The position numbers and the translations under genes were made by a program. Shown here in pieces: positions 11,004 to 22,965 of a stretch of DNA of 42,543 nt (its first letter is position 1; each line of letters opens with the position of its first letter). The stretch is taken from assembly GCA_910592205.1 (NCBI GenBank), contig CAJVPJ010000123.1, positions 1-42,543 of the forward strand, given 5' to 3'. Source of the DNA: Paraglomus occultum (taxonomy: Eukaryota > Glomeromycota > Glomeromycetes > Paraglomerales > Paraglomeraceae). A model generated the notes under the pieces. The model ran no database searches and was not told the origin of the DNA. It saw nothing but the letters and a program-made list of their open reading frames with translations.

Positions 11004-13533
11004 ATGATGAATTTTCGAGACATTTTCACTAATTTGATTATGGAAACGGATGACGATGCAAACGACATTCAGCTAATATCAAGTATAAGCTCACAGTTGA
11101 ATGATGGCTTAGCCGATGAACAGATCGAAGAATATTTTCGGTCGATGCAAAGCAAGGCAAAAACGATGTCTTCGCCACACGCTTTGTTGTGATTCAAGTT
11201 ATCTGTCTTTATCTCAAATTAATTTCAAATCTGCAGCTTTATCTCCTGTCGACAGATAACCAATTCGTTAGATTTGTAATCAGAAAGTGTATTACGCGGT
11301 TCTTATTACTCCCTAATAGACAAGTATGTATCGTCAAGGTTTAATGAAATGTTATGATAATAAACTAATCAAAATTTCTGCATTCGACAGTCAGTTTGTT
11401 CTCTCCTCACGTTAATACATTCACATCTCCTATTATCGTTACCACAATCTCATAATATTAAGAGTGTACCCATTCATGATTACTCGGCATCGAGTACAAT
11501 TTTGGATATATATCATCATGTGCTGAAGCATTACAGAGCGTATTTGGAGGTTGAAGATGAAGAAACAAGTGTTCATACTGGATCGCAACTCATAATAGGG
11601 GACTATTGGGCGTGGATTACGACAATTAGCGATTGGATACAAGTATCGCGTAATGAATGGAGGGTATGTTAATTTTTAGCCTTCAGTATGAGGGATCCTG
11701 ATCACACTGGCTTACGAAAGCGTCATTGTACTCTAGAGGAACGACTATCTTGTAATCGTGCCATGCTTGACAGTATTAGTGGACGTTATCAAATTAAAGC
11801 TATTAATGTCTGAATTGGAGGTTGATGACCTTGAAACGATAGACGCCATTGACAGTATATTGGACGTCATAAACAATAATCTACCAAAGGTAAGTTTGCC
11901 ACCAACTGCATACTGGCAACGGCCCACTACATTTGTAATGCTTAATGATTGTTCTACTCATACATTACAGATTTGCACACTGATGACCTTTCCACATATA
12001 ACAGCTATACGAAGATTATTAGAGTTGATATTACTTACGATCAAGTCAACTGATAATACATCGACGGTACGTACGTTTACTTGTTACCACAGTATAAGTT
12101 AATGGTATTTCGACAGGCGAAAAACATGCTCTTCACGCCTCATTTTTCATAACCTATTATTCATTTACAGATCTCACTCCTCCTCTCAGCTCTAAATCCA
12201 TACACAACTTACCTCACATCCGTCCTAACGAACTCGACGTTCTCTGTTCTGACATCTCCAACCGAATACACGGGATTTTTCTTTTCTCAACGGCAAAGCG
12301 ATGATTCCGCGTTCATCCCTTATGATGCAGAATGTTTGAAACGAGTTATCATGATATATATGAGAAGTGTAGAAGTGTTCTGTGATAAACTTGGAAACGA
12401 TATTGATGAATACGCTGCTAATGAAGGTATCCAGAAGGGAATCAGATGTGTGCTTGATGTTATTGAAGGTATGGAAACCACCGTCATAGCAGAGAAATGT
12501 GCTTCCTGCTTTCCCCCTTTCCCGACTAAAACCAACTGCCCGGTTTCTTTATATAAGATATAGGCTTACCAAGTGATCAGACAGTAGTCGAATACGTGTT
12601 TCGTTTGTTTAACAATAACGATGCGGATATGTTTGACATCATGTTAAGTATGACGAAGCTTGCAATCAAAAAGACTCGGAAAAAGCTAGAAATGTGAGTA
12701 TTATCGATCAGATCAGAAGAGTCATATTTTTCGTAGGAATAGTATAATATGTGGCTAACCATCACTGAAATTCGAACAACCACGTTCTATTAACGATCAT
12801 CAAACTTGTCATATTGATGCTTGTCAACTGTGGTTCTAACCGTTTTTGTCTCTCACATTCACGCAGTTTGCTGTATACTCAGCCCTCCCTTTCGCGTCTA
12901 ACTAGTTGCTTCGTCACTCTTTGTCCGCCTCACGTTCTTTTCCTTCGATTCCTGCAATCTACTGGATTCGATCATTCGATACTGCTTGATTTTCTTATCT
13001 CAAACGAGACTAGATTCCTCGAATTCATTGTCCTGTATATGAGGTATTTATTGGGGGATGTCGAGAGGTTTATTGTGGAATATGAGATGAACGATATGGT
13101 GGGAATCAGCGTAGAACGTGGGAGTGAGAGTGGAAATGAGGATGACGATGATAAGAATGCTGGTAAAGTTGGAAATGAGAATGAGGATGAGAATAGAGAT
13201 GTGGATAATAGTGAAGATGGGAATCAGAGTGGGAATCACAACGAGGGAGATAGTAGTAATGAAAATAGAGATTATATTGGTAATGATAATAAGGATTACA
13301 TTGAAAATAATGAAGGACATGGGAATGAGAAAAGACTGGGCGACGCTGTTATTAAGGATTTTTGTAGAAATCAGGATAATCATGAGAAAGGTGAAAACGT
13401 CAGCAGATTTCTTAACATGATGGTCGAATTAAGGGAAACAACGGAATCATTGATGAGACGGCGGTTATTTCCTTATAACGCTAGATCGTTGGTGCAAAGG
13501 ATTGCAGCTGTTGAGGAAGCGCTAATGATGTGA
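11004..13533 (+). CDS. Probable Lines homologue (LINS1 family)
   Basis: Multi-exon gene. Supported exons: 11004 to about 11080-11160 (5' donor unresolved), about 11391-11663, 11774-11889, 11971-12066, 12171-12468, 12564-12693 and 12867-13533; the joins from 11971 onward are in phase with GT-AG introns. The C-terminal exon reads LFLRFLQSTGFDHSILLD, then LISNETRFLEF, and ends with a LFPYN motif before a final helix. This is the pattern of the Lines C-terminal domain as I know it (FDHS-LLD, LIS-ET-FL, LFPYN). The earlier exons are helical, as expected for the N-terminal domain. Between the two C-terminal blocks is an insert of about 70 residues, very rich in Asn, Glu, Asp and Gly. Lines was named for a Drosophila segment-polarity gene; a molecular function in fungi is not established. 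The family assignment rests on motif recognition, not a search. Confidence 0.65.
13115..13340 (+). repeat. Purine-rich low-complexity insert in the Lines-like gene
   Basis: Imperfect GA/AT-rich repeats of the type ggaaatgagaatgaggatga encode an Asn/Glu/Asp/Gly-rich stretch. It separates the two conserved blocks of the C-terminal domain and is probably a disordered loop that arose by replication slippage. Long open frames in the other phases here are by-products of the biased composition. Confidence 0.75.
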
Positions 13534-14929
13534 AAATGGGTAATTCAATCATGTAAAATAAATGGCATATACGTAAAGCAATTTAGCTATATCGCTATTT
13601 GCCTCAATTCATGCACGTATATAGCAGAGATTCCCATTCGAAATATGGTTTAGAATGGAACACAATTTTTTGTTGATCGATCTTCTTACGATCTTGCATA
13701 AGAAAATAATTTAATTTCCAGTGCATTTTTTGATCTACTTTGTTTGTTTGGCGCACTGTTTGTTTTTTATTGATAAAAACGCCACAATGAAGCTATGTTT
13801 CCTTCCTGTATAGGAAAGAGGTTTCTCGTGAGTCGCAAATATTTCCCTTTTTGCACAGGTGCAAGGCTTATTTTGGTAACATAAAGAGTCAATTGCGTTT
13901 ACGCTGCCCAGTTATAGAATATTTTCGGAATTGACTATCCGAAACGTCGGTGAGCTCTGCTTTTTCTCTCCTGTAATTTAAGTTCACTAATCTCAGTACG
14001 CTAATGAATCCAAATATGCAAACAATTAACATGAATAACGATTTCTGTTAAAAAGGCGAGCTCTTAAAATAAACGATTTTCTTATTATTATAGTCAATAG
14101 CAAATAGAGAACAATAATGACAAATGGTAGACCGTTACCCTTATATGGGCTGTTTGATTCAGATGAAATAACTCTTGTTACTATAAATACGCGATTTTAG
14201 CTATTCATGGGTTAATTTATGCACGCTAAATGAAAACGAGTTTGTCATTTCAAAAATGCATAGACTGCAGGTCAGGTACAACACGAACTACAGGATCTCA
14301 TATCCCCACGACTATTACATTTACCACAATCGATTTTGGATCAATTTACAGGTCGCTAAAGAAAACTCATCAACAAAAAGATGGGGTTTAGTTGTAGTTA
14401 GATAGTTCCAAAAGTAACTATTGAGCGGTGTGATGTGAGAACCATATATCTATTACTTGCGCCTATTACAGATCGAATTTATTTTTGTTTTATAATAGTC
14501 CGTATCTATACCCAAGCTATTGACGTTGTGTTCTCACTTGCTGTGCCGCATGCTGATAGATGCGGCAGTTGCCTGCTATTATTTACATTCCGTGTATCGC
14601 CTAGTTGGGATGTCTTTATTTCGACATGGTTGTATTATATAGATCTATTTCGTGCTTTGTAAGGCATTGAATTTAGATTACATCATAATCAGGGGTTTCA
14701 ATAACATTGTTGCCATAGATAGAGATAATTCGACGTTAACAAAGGGGGGATGAATTCGACGCAGTCACAAACGATTGCCACGGGTAAAATTCGGACCGGT
14801 CGCGAATCTCCGTTAATTGCCATACCTCGCACAATTTACATGTCTCCAATCAAAATATTCTAATGTAACTTATTGGACAAATTTGTAAATACGATACAGC
14901 TCAGCCTCCACAACAATAAAAATTTTTTT
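13534..14929. other. Intergenic stretch, nothing recognised
   Basis: About 1.4 kb without a supported gene. An open frame at 14435-14662 begins with GTG rather than ATG and has no recognisable domain, so I do not call it. Confidence 0.55.
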
Positions 14930-15203
14930 CATGGGGGGAGCGGCGAAAAACTTCGTCCTCTTTTTTTCAACGTACCCGTCAAGATATCGAAAAATAAGAC
15001 GTCAGTATAGTAACTACCAATAACACACTAACAATACGGCCTTGCCAAACTATTTCTACCTTATTACCACTATTACTAAACTTCAAAGTACTCACAACTA
15101 TCAAAATAGCTATACAATACTCTTCATCTCCTCCCAGCTTTCTTAGTTGTTTATTTTATTTATTTTAATATTTTCTCATATCAACTTTATATCGAGTTCC
15201 ACA

Positions 15204-15221
15204 ATGGCTTTCACTCTCTAA
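15204..15221 (+). promoter_or_regulatory. Upstream ORF 1 (5 codons) in the bZIP leader
   Basis: ATG GCT TTC ACT CTC TAA lies 493 bp before the main start codon, with A at -3 (aca-ATG). A very short 5'-proximal ORF that permits reinitiation is the hallmark of Gcn4/Cpc1 leaders. Transcript start is not known, so its presence in the mRNA is inferred. Confidence 0.5.
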
Positions 15222-15356
15222 ATAACCACTTCAAAGCTCCCTTCCGCTTTGACATTACTAACCCATACTAGCAAATTCATTTTCACACAACAATTTTTTT
15301 TTTCCTTTCTCAATTTCTTACACAACCCATTCTTATCGTTTATTTCGGCAAGCAAA

Positions 15357-15458
15357 ATGATTGCCATATCACATCTCCCCACTCATCAAAATGTGTCGAT
15401 AACCTGTCAGCGTCAACGGATATCTCTATCGTTGAAACTATCCAAAAGTGTGCTATAA
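15357..15458 (+). promoter_or_regulatory. Upstream ORFs 2 and 3 (33 and 3 codons) in the bZIP leader
   Basis: An ATG with A at -3 (aaa-ATG) at 15357 opens a 33-codon ORF ending at TAA 15456-15458. Nested in another frame is ATG TGT CGA TAA at 15391-15402. No further ATG occurs between 15459 and the main start at 15714. A larger distal ORF after a tiny proximal one matches the arrangement that lets Gcn4-type mRNAs be translated only when ternary complex is scarce. Confidence 0.5.
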
Positions 15459-15713
15459 AGCAAATTTCATTTACTTGGTATTTTAGGAATACGTATTAAC
15501 GGTTGCCCTTTCTGTTTGGAGATTACTTTGTTCAAATTGAGGATTAGTTGCTTTATTTCAGAAATTGATTCTTTTTAGATCGTAAAATAACAACAAAAAA
15601 AAACACAAACATCTTTAATTAGGCTTGGATATATTACCTTTGGAACATCTTTAATCAAACGTATAATTATTTTTGACCACTTGTTTTGGTTGATTTTTTA
15701 ATCTTTCTCGATT

Positions 15714-17066
15714 ATGACACAACACCAAAATTCTACGACCCCAAACACTCCACCAATGCAATCGCCTTACCTTTCTCCGGCTCCCTCCAAATCGATGTCT
15801 CCGATGTCTGCAACATTTTCCAACAACACTCTTAACGCGTCCACCATGTCGTACATGCCTACTTCACTCGATTCCGGCTTCTTGTCGTCGCCAACTCTGT
15901 TCGAAGAGTGGATCTCGACCGCTTCGGAGATGGCCAAACCAATGGACTCGGCTTTCTTCCAGGAATGGCTATCGTCTGATTTCGACAAATTTCACGAGAG
16001 TGATGACACCGCTTCGCACACCACGCTTAACAGTCAGACCGTGTCTCCGATTCTATCGAGTGATGTAACGAGTCCGATGACCGTTGTAGGTTTCGATAAA
16101 GTTGGAAGCATAGGCGATCTATTTGGATCACCATTGTTTGAAAATATCAGTGGCCATGTCGATGAAATGGGCGAGTTGTTTCCAGAGTTGGCAGAGGGAA
16201 ACGCAGTGCAGGCATCCAACACCTTTAACAACACAGCTGGAATCTCGTCCTTGGACCGGCTTACTGGTGCTCCTACGAGTATGGCAGATGACGTGATTAA
16301 TGCCATTCCACCTTCTACTGTTCTTTCTGCGTCTACATCGCTCACGATGTCTCAGCCTACTGCATCACATACGGCTGCTATCTCAAGAACTCTTTCTTCA
16401 TCTTCATCCTCTTCGTCTTCATCTTCATCTTCATCTTTTCATATCCAACCCGGTTTATCGCCTTCGGTAACCATCCCTTGGACTGTAGATGAAAATCAGA
16501 TAACGGAAGATTTGGGTGGGAAAGCAAAACTCAATACGAGATTGACAAAAATTGCACCCAATCCGGGTGTGTATACGCTTGGTACTAGAAGAATAGGAGT
16601 TGGCGTACACAAAACATCTGGTGTTGTTTCATTAACTTCTAATAATGGAGTAATTCAACAGACTTCAATGTCACGGAAACCTTTTGTTCAAAACGCCCCT
16701 TTCTCTCCTTCATCACCGGCATCTTCTACATCGACTTCTATTTCACTTCCATCCCGATCACGGAAACGCTCTAGCTCCGAGATGCAGAAGTCCTCCGACT
16801 CTCTCGCCGAAGAACTGGCCATCAAGCGCGCAAAGAATACCGATGCCGCGCGACGTAGTCGTCTTCGAAAGGTTATGAAGATGGAGTCACTTGAAGTGGA
16901 AGTCAGTCAGTTAAAAGAAAAGACAAATGATTTAGAGAAGAAGATTGCTGTATTGGAAAGTGAGAAGAAGAATTTAGAGGAGAGAAGCGAAGAGAGAGAA
17001 CAGAGGGTGAGAGAGTTGGAAAAATTGTTGAGCGAGGCACATCAGCGCCTTATTGGTAAGATTTAG
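15714..17066 (+). CDS. bZIP transcription factor, Gcn4/Cpc1-like
   Basis: Single-exon, 450-aa nuclear DNA-binding protein. The basic region lies at about 369-392 and reads KRAKNTDAARRSRLRKVMKM, carrying the N-x2-A-A-x2-S-R signature of Gcn4-type factors that bind TGACTCA-like sites. A leucine zipper follows, with Leu every seven residues (five heptads from SLEVEVSQL to KNL), then a strongly charged coiled coil to about 440. The N-terminal half is Ser/Thr/Pro-rich with acidic, aromatic patches that look like activation motifs: LFEEW at 62-66, FFQEW at 81-85, LFENI at 141-145 and ELFPEL at 154-159. A 15-residue poly-Ser run sits at 228-242. By homology it should activate amino-acid biosynthesis genes under starvation. 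The leader with upstream ORFs (15204-15458) supports translational regulation. The start is the first ATG after a pyrimidine-rich leader. Confidence 0.92.
   Translation: MTQHQNSTTPNTPPMQSPYLSPAPSKSMSPMSATFSNNTLNASTMSYMPTSLDSGFLSSPTLFEEWISTASEMAKPMDSAFFQEWLSSDFDKFHESDDTASHTTLNSQTVSPILSSDVTSPMTVVGFDKVGSIGDLFGSPLFENISGHVDEMGELFPELAEGNAVQASNTFNNTAGISSLDRLTGAPTSMADDVINAIPPSTVLSASTSLTMSQPTASHTAAISRTLSSSSSSSSSSSSSSFHIQPGLSPSVTIPWTVDENQITEDLGGKAKLNTRLTKIAPNPGVYTLGTRRIGVGVHKTSGVVSLTSNNGVIQQTSMSRKPFVQNAPFSPSSPASSTSTSISLPSRSRKRSSSEMQKSSDSLAEELAIKRAKNTDAARRSRLRKVMKMESLEVEVSQLKEKTNDLEKKIAVLESEKKNLEERSEEREQRVRELEKLLSEAHQRLIGKI
16392..16437 (+). repeat. TCA/TCT trinucleotide run coding for poly-Ser
   Basis: An interrupted (tct/tca/tcc)n microsatellite inside the bZIP gene, encoding about 15 serines. 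It is in frame and probably length-variable between strains. Confidence 0.85.
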
Positions 17067-19051
17067 GTATAAGTCAATTTGTAACGAACGTGGGTGTTTG
17101 GCGACATCATTGAGGTATTCTGTGAATACTCGGCATATACTTCTTGTCGTTGGTTATATTAAAATTTTTTTCATATTATAAATAGTTTTCTTCATTCCAG
17201 GCTGAATTTTTCTTTTTCTTCATTTTACGGTTGTTATCATGGAATCTAACTTGTATGAATAAAAAAGTACTTATTAATCTCTGATAAATTCTTATATTCG
17301 AATGGGCAATGAAAGTTATTTGGAATCTTGACAATCATATGTATCATGCTTAAAAATTGCTCGTAGTAATAGTCGTATTCATGATGTAGTCTTAATCCTG
17401 CGCACGTTATCGGATTACACACACTCTGCCATTAGATAGGGAGTTGAACGCACGGTCATTAACGTGAATTTGACGTTTCAATGTTTTGCGATAAAAGTGT
17501 TGACAATCGATTCGTGAGGTAGATTTAGAAATCCAGTGCTACTTACTAGCAGGAGAGCGCAAAGTTGAGAGAGATTGATGAAAAGAGATACCACGATACT
17601 TGGAGAGTTTGTTACGAGCAGATTATGGGAAAGTTTAAGTAGGATCGCATCGTCAGACTTAATGTTATTGCCCAATATAGAAATGCAAATATTATGCTTT
17701 TTGTAATCAACATTAGATCGGCTGATCCCGCAATCTCAAGTCTTGGCATTCATTTATACAATCATTACTGTTATGTTGGCTAGACATGATTGAATGTGAG
17801 GCTCTTTGTGACAGCAATTTGTAATGAAAAACATAAGCGTCGTGTTTTTCGACATTCATAATAATATATACTAATTATAATCATGACGAAATTTCGATAT
17901 TACCGAATTCATTTACCAAATCCAACCTTTGAGACTAAAAACTCGCTTGCCTCATCGATAACTATGCAATCGATTCCAGTGGTAAACGTGGATGGGAAAA
18001 GATCTCGGGTTGTTCTATTGACTTGCAGGGAATGTTATTTAAAGTTTCTGCTTAAAGAAGTATTTGCATGTTGCCCACATGTCGGGGGCATTATTATTGA
18101 GATAATAAGACCAATTTTCACATTAATCCGTGTAATAGTAATGTTATCCTTTTCGATTATTGTTGTCATTATGAAACCAATTTTTATATCCCAATTTAAA
18201 CTATGCCACAAATTCTCAATCCTCAATATCTGCTTCTGTTATTATCTCTTGTCATGAAAACAAAACACCTTGTTCTTTTTTAATTCTCGCCGCAACCCAT
18301 TGTCTTAACAATTTATTTGTAAAAAGAAGTTCAGTCAATAATTTTTTTATATTATATCGCGTGCAAACCATCTTTTACTTGGGAACCACACCATTCCGAT
18401 CATTACGTGATATTTCCAGCAAGCACGTGTTCCCATTCTTTACGCCAAAGACTTCATATCAAAAAGGGGAATCTCTTCAGCTGGGAGGAGTCGGTTACAT
18501 TGTCAGTCCAACACAGGCAGCTCGGAATATCCAACTAGGGTAAGCCAGCGTATTTCAATTACATAGCGAAAGCAGATTGCAAAAGGTAAATTGGATTTTG
18601 TGGATCAACGCGAATGAAATAACACGTTCTAACTTAACTTTCTGAAGTTTCACGGGCAAAGTATGTGCATATGCCAAAAGCGGTTTTAAACCATTCACAA
18701 AACTAAATCATGCACACACGTTCAATAAAACGTCATTTGGTTTTGCTCAGCCTTTCATTCAGACCAACATCAACTTGTGAACTTTTCCTTTCGCTCATGC
18801 TGAGCGGCAATCAAAGTGTGGCCATATTAATATTTGCTTTAACAACACTTTAGAGTCAAGTCAGTCTTGTTATTGTTTTTAAGCTTTATACAATTGAGGC
18901 TTTTTTGGTATGGGGATAAATTGCGTAATTTATATTCATTTAGAAAATTTTTGGTAATACGGTTTCACATGTGATTTAATAATATATTAATATGCCGGTC
19001 AGCTGAAAAAACTGACTAAATACGACTCCTCGATTCTTTCGTTGATAAATC
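17067..19051. other. Intergenic stretch with weak coding hints
   Basis: No gene can be named. An ATG-initiated frame at 17883-18257 (124 codons) encodes a basic N-terminal part and a hydrophobic C-terminal half, but it has no domain I recognise. A frame ending near 18540 (about 18361-18540) terminates exactly at a good splice donor (gtaagc) and could be a stray exon. Both are left uncalled. Confidence 0.4.
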
Positions 19052-22000
19052 ATGGCACAATATACTTACGACGAACAGGGTGTCACGTTCAACTACTTTC
19101 TACTGACAATATTGTCTCTCATTCTTATTCCGACTACGCTGGGACTTTTCAAGAAAGACAAGGGTTCGTTGGATAAAGTTTTTGGATCGTCGTAATCGTT
19201 TTTAGGTTTAGCTGTCCGGGAGAGTATAAAGTGCGCAATGTCAAAGGGGAGTCAGGTTATAATAGCCGCAAGAGTAAGGAGACGAGAGAAAGTGGACAAC
19301 ATTCAAATGCAGTAATGTGCAATGACATTACGGACATTAGAGGAGGACGTGTTAGCTGTTAAATAACGGGGAGAGACTAATTACTATGATCCGCCATATA
19401 CTTTACGTGTTCGAAGCATGTTCACTATTTCTGTTCTAATTTTTAAAAATGATAATTCTGTGTCCCCCTCAATAGACCAGAAAACACGCTCGATCGGTTG
19501 TTCTTGTGATGCTTGTAAAATAAACAACGATTATATCAAAACGCAGAAAATCAAGTCCAGTCCCGGTTTAATTAATAAAAAGTACGATCTCACTTCCTCC
19601 ACAGTTGTTGAAACGTCTTCCACCCTCACAAATGATCATTCGCATTCATTGTTATTTTCACAGGACCGTGTTCTTGGGAATAGGCTGGGCTCTGTTCGCG
19701 TATATATGCTATCAAATATCCAATACAACGGTCGATTATCAGATTTGGGATCCGTATCAAGTGTTAGGGTTGAGCGAGGTATGATCAAAGTCAAAAAAAG
19801 TCTATATTTGATGTAAACAACTTGGAATTCGAACTGAACCTGTTGTCTAAAAAGGGAACACCGTTGGAGGAGATTAAAAAGCATTATAAGAAGCTCAGTC
19901 TGAAATGGTACGTTGTAATATTCAATGTTGACATTGTAACCGACTACAAATCAAAGTATTTATTTATATATTAACGTGTTTTAGGCATCCTGATAAGGTT
20001 TCAGAAGAGAATAAGCAAGAGGCTGAGGCCATATTTATCGAATTCACTAAGGCATACAAAGTGTATGTAAACCAATTATGATTCACAAACAGGAGAATCG
20101 TTCGATTTACAAATTCCATTTCTGTTACATCGATCTAGCCTAACGGATGAAGAGACCAGAAGGAATTATGAAGAATGGGGTCATCCAGATGGGAAACAAG
20201 GTACTGTCCAGGTTCAACTCGTGTGGGTTAAAATTACCGATTGCTTACATTTTACTGTTTTTCTTAATGGCAGCATACACAATGGGAATAGCTTTACCAA
20301 AATGGATAGTTGAAGCACAAAATAACGTATTCGTTCTTGGAGTATATGCGATTCTGTTTGGAGTATTACTCCCCTACTATGTGGTATGCGTCGAGACACT
20401 ATGTGGTCAATATGCCTTATCATTTTATTGCCATTTGATATGCTGTTTTTCATTTACCATTAATATTAATCGCACAATTCATACAAATTTTAGGGCAACT
20501 GGTGGTACACCTCCAATATGTATACGAAGCAAAAGATTCTGACAAATACAATGAAGATATTTTTTAAAGGCCTTGACAGAAAGGCTGACATTAAATCGTT
20601 ATTAGAGCTTTTATCAGCTGCGACGGAATTTGAGATATTAGTTGAACAACGTCCATCAGACCAGGTGACTGTGCCAAAGATAATATCTGCAATCAAAGGC
20701 GAGTTGGACAAAAGATTTGGAGAAAAGTATGAGCAGAGTAAGAAGGTGAGCATTATAGCATGAATTTGTAACATTTGGATTTAATATTAAACATTACTTA
20801 CTATTAATGACGTGATAGTACAATAGTCCGTACTGTCAGAAAGCACATGCTTTATTATGTGCTCATCTCTTAAGAGTTCAAGTTGAAGATGAGAATCTTT
20901 TAAAAGGTACCGAGTTGTGCCTAACGTGTAACGATTGTGTGATTACCGAAAACTGACTTTTCCCCATCAATTATCACAGATCAGAAGTTCATAATAGATA
21001 GATCACTCCATCTTATTAATGGATTAATTGAGATTTCCCTTGCCCATCATTGGCTCTCAACCACGATTTGTTGTATGAATTTTGCACAACAACTGGTGCA
21101 AGCGGTATGGATAGAAGAGAACCCTATTGTTCAATTACCACATATAACACACGAAACACTTAAAAAAATACGGAATAAGAAGAGTAATATCAAAAGTATT
21201 GTACAGTTGAGACAAATGAACGATGAAGAGAGAAAGTAAGTGACAACAGTTATGCTTGTAGGCTGATTGACTGGTTATTGAAATGAATATTTTATTCTTG
21301 ACTGCGTTAGAGGCGTATTACGTGACTTTACTGACGAAAAGTATGGTAACATACTGCGTGTCATTCAAACGTATCCAATGATGGAGTTGGACGATGTTGA
21401 CTTGAGAGGTAGATTATTTAAACGTCCGACGTTTGAGGTTTCTATTATACTCATTTTGCTTTACAAATCGTTCATGCAGTTGTTGGGGAAGAACACGTGA
21501 CTCCAGGTTCTATAGTCACTTTCACGGTGACATTGAGTATAATAGACAGCGGAGATTCCAAGACTGATGCTAAAAAATCCAAAGCAAAAGCCGAAATAGT
21601 TTCAGGATCTAACAACAACCTACTAATTCTGGGTGATGACGAAGAGAAAACCTACGACTACTCAATATTTAAAGAAAAAGATACCGAACCGTGTGTGTTC
21701 GCACATGCACCGTACTACCCTCGGGAAAAGAAACCGTGCTGGTGGATTTTTATAGCTGATGAAAGGCTAAACGCGATAATCGCTGACCCAGTGAAGGTCA
21801 CCGACATTGTAACATCCAAAACTATTAAGCTAATGTTCCAAGCACCATTACAGCCCAATATTTATACTTATACGGCGTTCATTAAGTGTGATTCTTATAT
21901 CGGCTTAGATCTCAAAAAGGATTTGAAGGTGAGGATGTACCACGTAATTACGATCAAATGGGTTTTTAACCAGTGGCGACGAATAATAGCTTGCACAACT

Positions 22001-22214
22001 TTCACTGGCTAAATGATTTTTTTGTTATCATTAGCTTAATGTCAGAGACCCTGCTGATCTTCCCCCGGAACCAGAAATTGATGAGGAAATTTCTGAGCCA
22101 GACGAAGAATCATTTCAAGGGCAAATGAAGCTCATGCGAGAACAAGGTCTTGCAGCAGCAATTGCTGGTAATGAAGGCAAGAACGACTCGTCTAGCGATA
22201 GTGATAGCGATTAA
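19052..22214 (+). CDS. SEC63: Sec63, ER translocon J-domain subunit
   Basis: Membrane J-protein that recruits BiP/Kar2 to the Sec61 channel. Thirteen exons in consistent phase: 19052-19163, 19476-19581, 19664-19778, 19855-19907, 19985-20062, 20139-20200, 20274-20383, 20494-20745, 20819-20906, 20980-21235, 21311-21408, 21480-21928 and 22035-22214. The 652 aa compare with about 660 in yeast. In order: start MAQYTYDEQG and the first membrane span; GCSCDACK; second span GWALFAYICY; J-domain at about 107-160 with HPD at 130-132 (split by intron 4) and DEETRRNYEEWGHPDG at its end; GIALPKWIV plus the third span; then the Sec63/Brl helical and Ig-like region. The tail is acidic, ending in a Ser/Asp run that looks like casein kinase 2 sites and would bind Sec62. 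Intron 1 (312 bp) contains an open stretch that is not needed for phase. Convergent with eL18. Confidence 0.96.
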
Positions 22215-22965
22215 TCTGGCAGCAAATTTTCGTGCACGCGCTCGAGTTTGTCAAATAAAGGACTTTATGGAGAGGATCATTGGTGGTGATAGGAGTAGCT
22301 ATGTCTGGTGGTAGTCAAGTCTAACGATAATTGTGGTGGTACCCGGAAGCTACAAAATCTAAAATAAAGTACGATAAAATAGTTAATATGTCACCGCCGC
22401 TGGGTTTGTGGGTTTATTAGGAATTGGTTTGTCAGTTGTCTTATGTCTTGCCGATTTCATACTTTGCACGAAAATGGGAATTCGCTTGACCAAGTATATA
22501 AAATACGTTCAGAATAGCGATTGCTGAGGTTGAAAGAAAAAGAGATGATTTTAAAGACGAAGAACCACTACAGCTTTTCATCTCCTGTATCCAGAAAAAC
22601 GCGACGATCCCCCTTTGGTATTTTTTAATTTTGATAATGTGCTTGTTTAGGATGTTGTGGAGGCTCGCCGGTCATCACACAGGCTTGCATTTTTATATTG
22701 ACCATGATCGCCAAACCCAATCAAGGTATCACGCGGCAACACAGCTACTGAAACTCGAATCCTAATCGAATACGGGACAGCCACCGAGGCCAGAACTGAC
22801 TTTTGTCAACCGAGTTGTGAAAAACTCATTATCGTCTATTCTTATTCTATTGTTTATTTTTACAGTGTAAATAAGTGGCGTTTCATTTGACACAATAGAC
22901 GCATGTGAGTAATAATAGAACTTGTTAAATTTATTATATTCGTCCATAATTGCAGATTACTTTCG
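22215..22965. other. Convergent intergenic stretch between SEC63 and eL18
   Basis: About 750 bp holding the 3' ends of two converging genes. I see no further gene. Confidence 0.6.

Noticed and set aside
13048-13420. Long alternative frames over the Lines-like gene on both strands
   Set aside because: By-products of the purine-rich low-complexity repeat.
14435-14662. Hydrophobic 75-codon frame
   Set aside because: Starts with GTG, contains no recognised motif, and is isolated from any exon chain.
19205-19335. Extra Sec63 exon inside intron 1
   Set aside because: The stretch reads open in one frame, but including it needs an implausibly short intron or breaks phase, while direct joining of 19163 to 19476 is in phase and fits the family.
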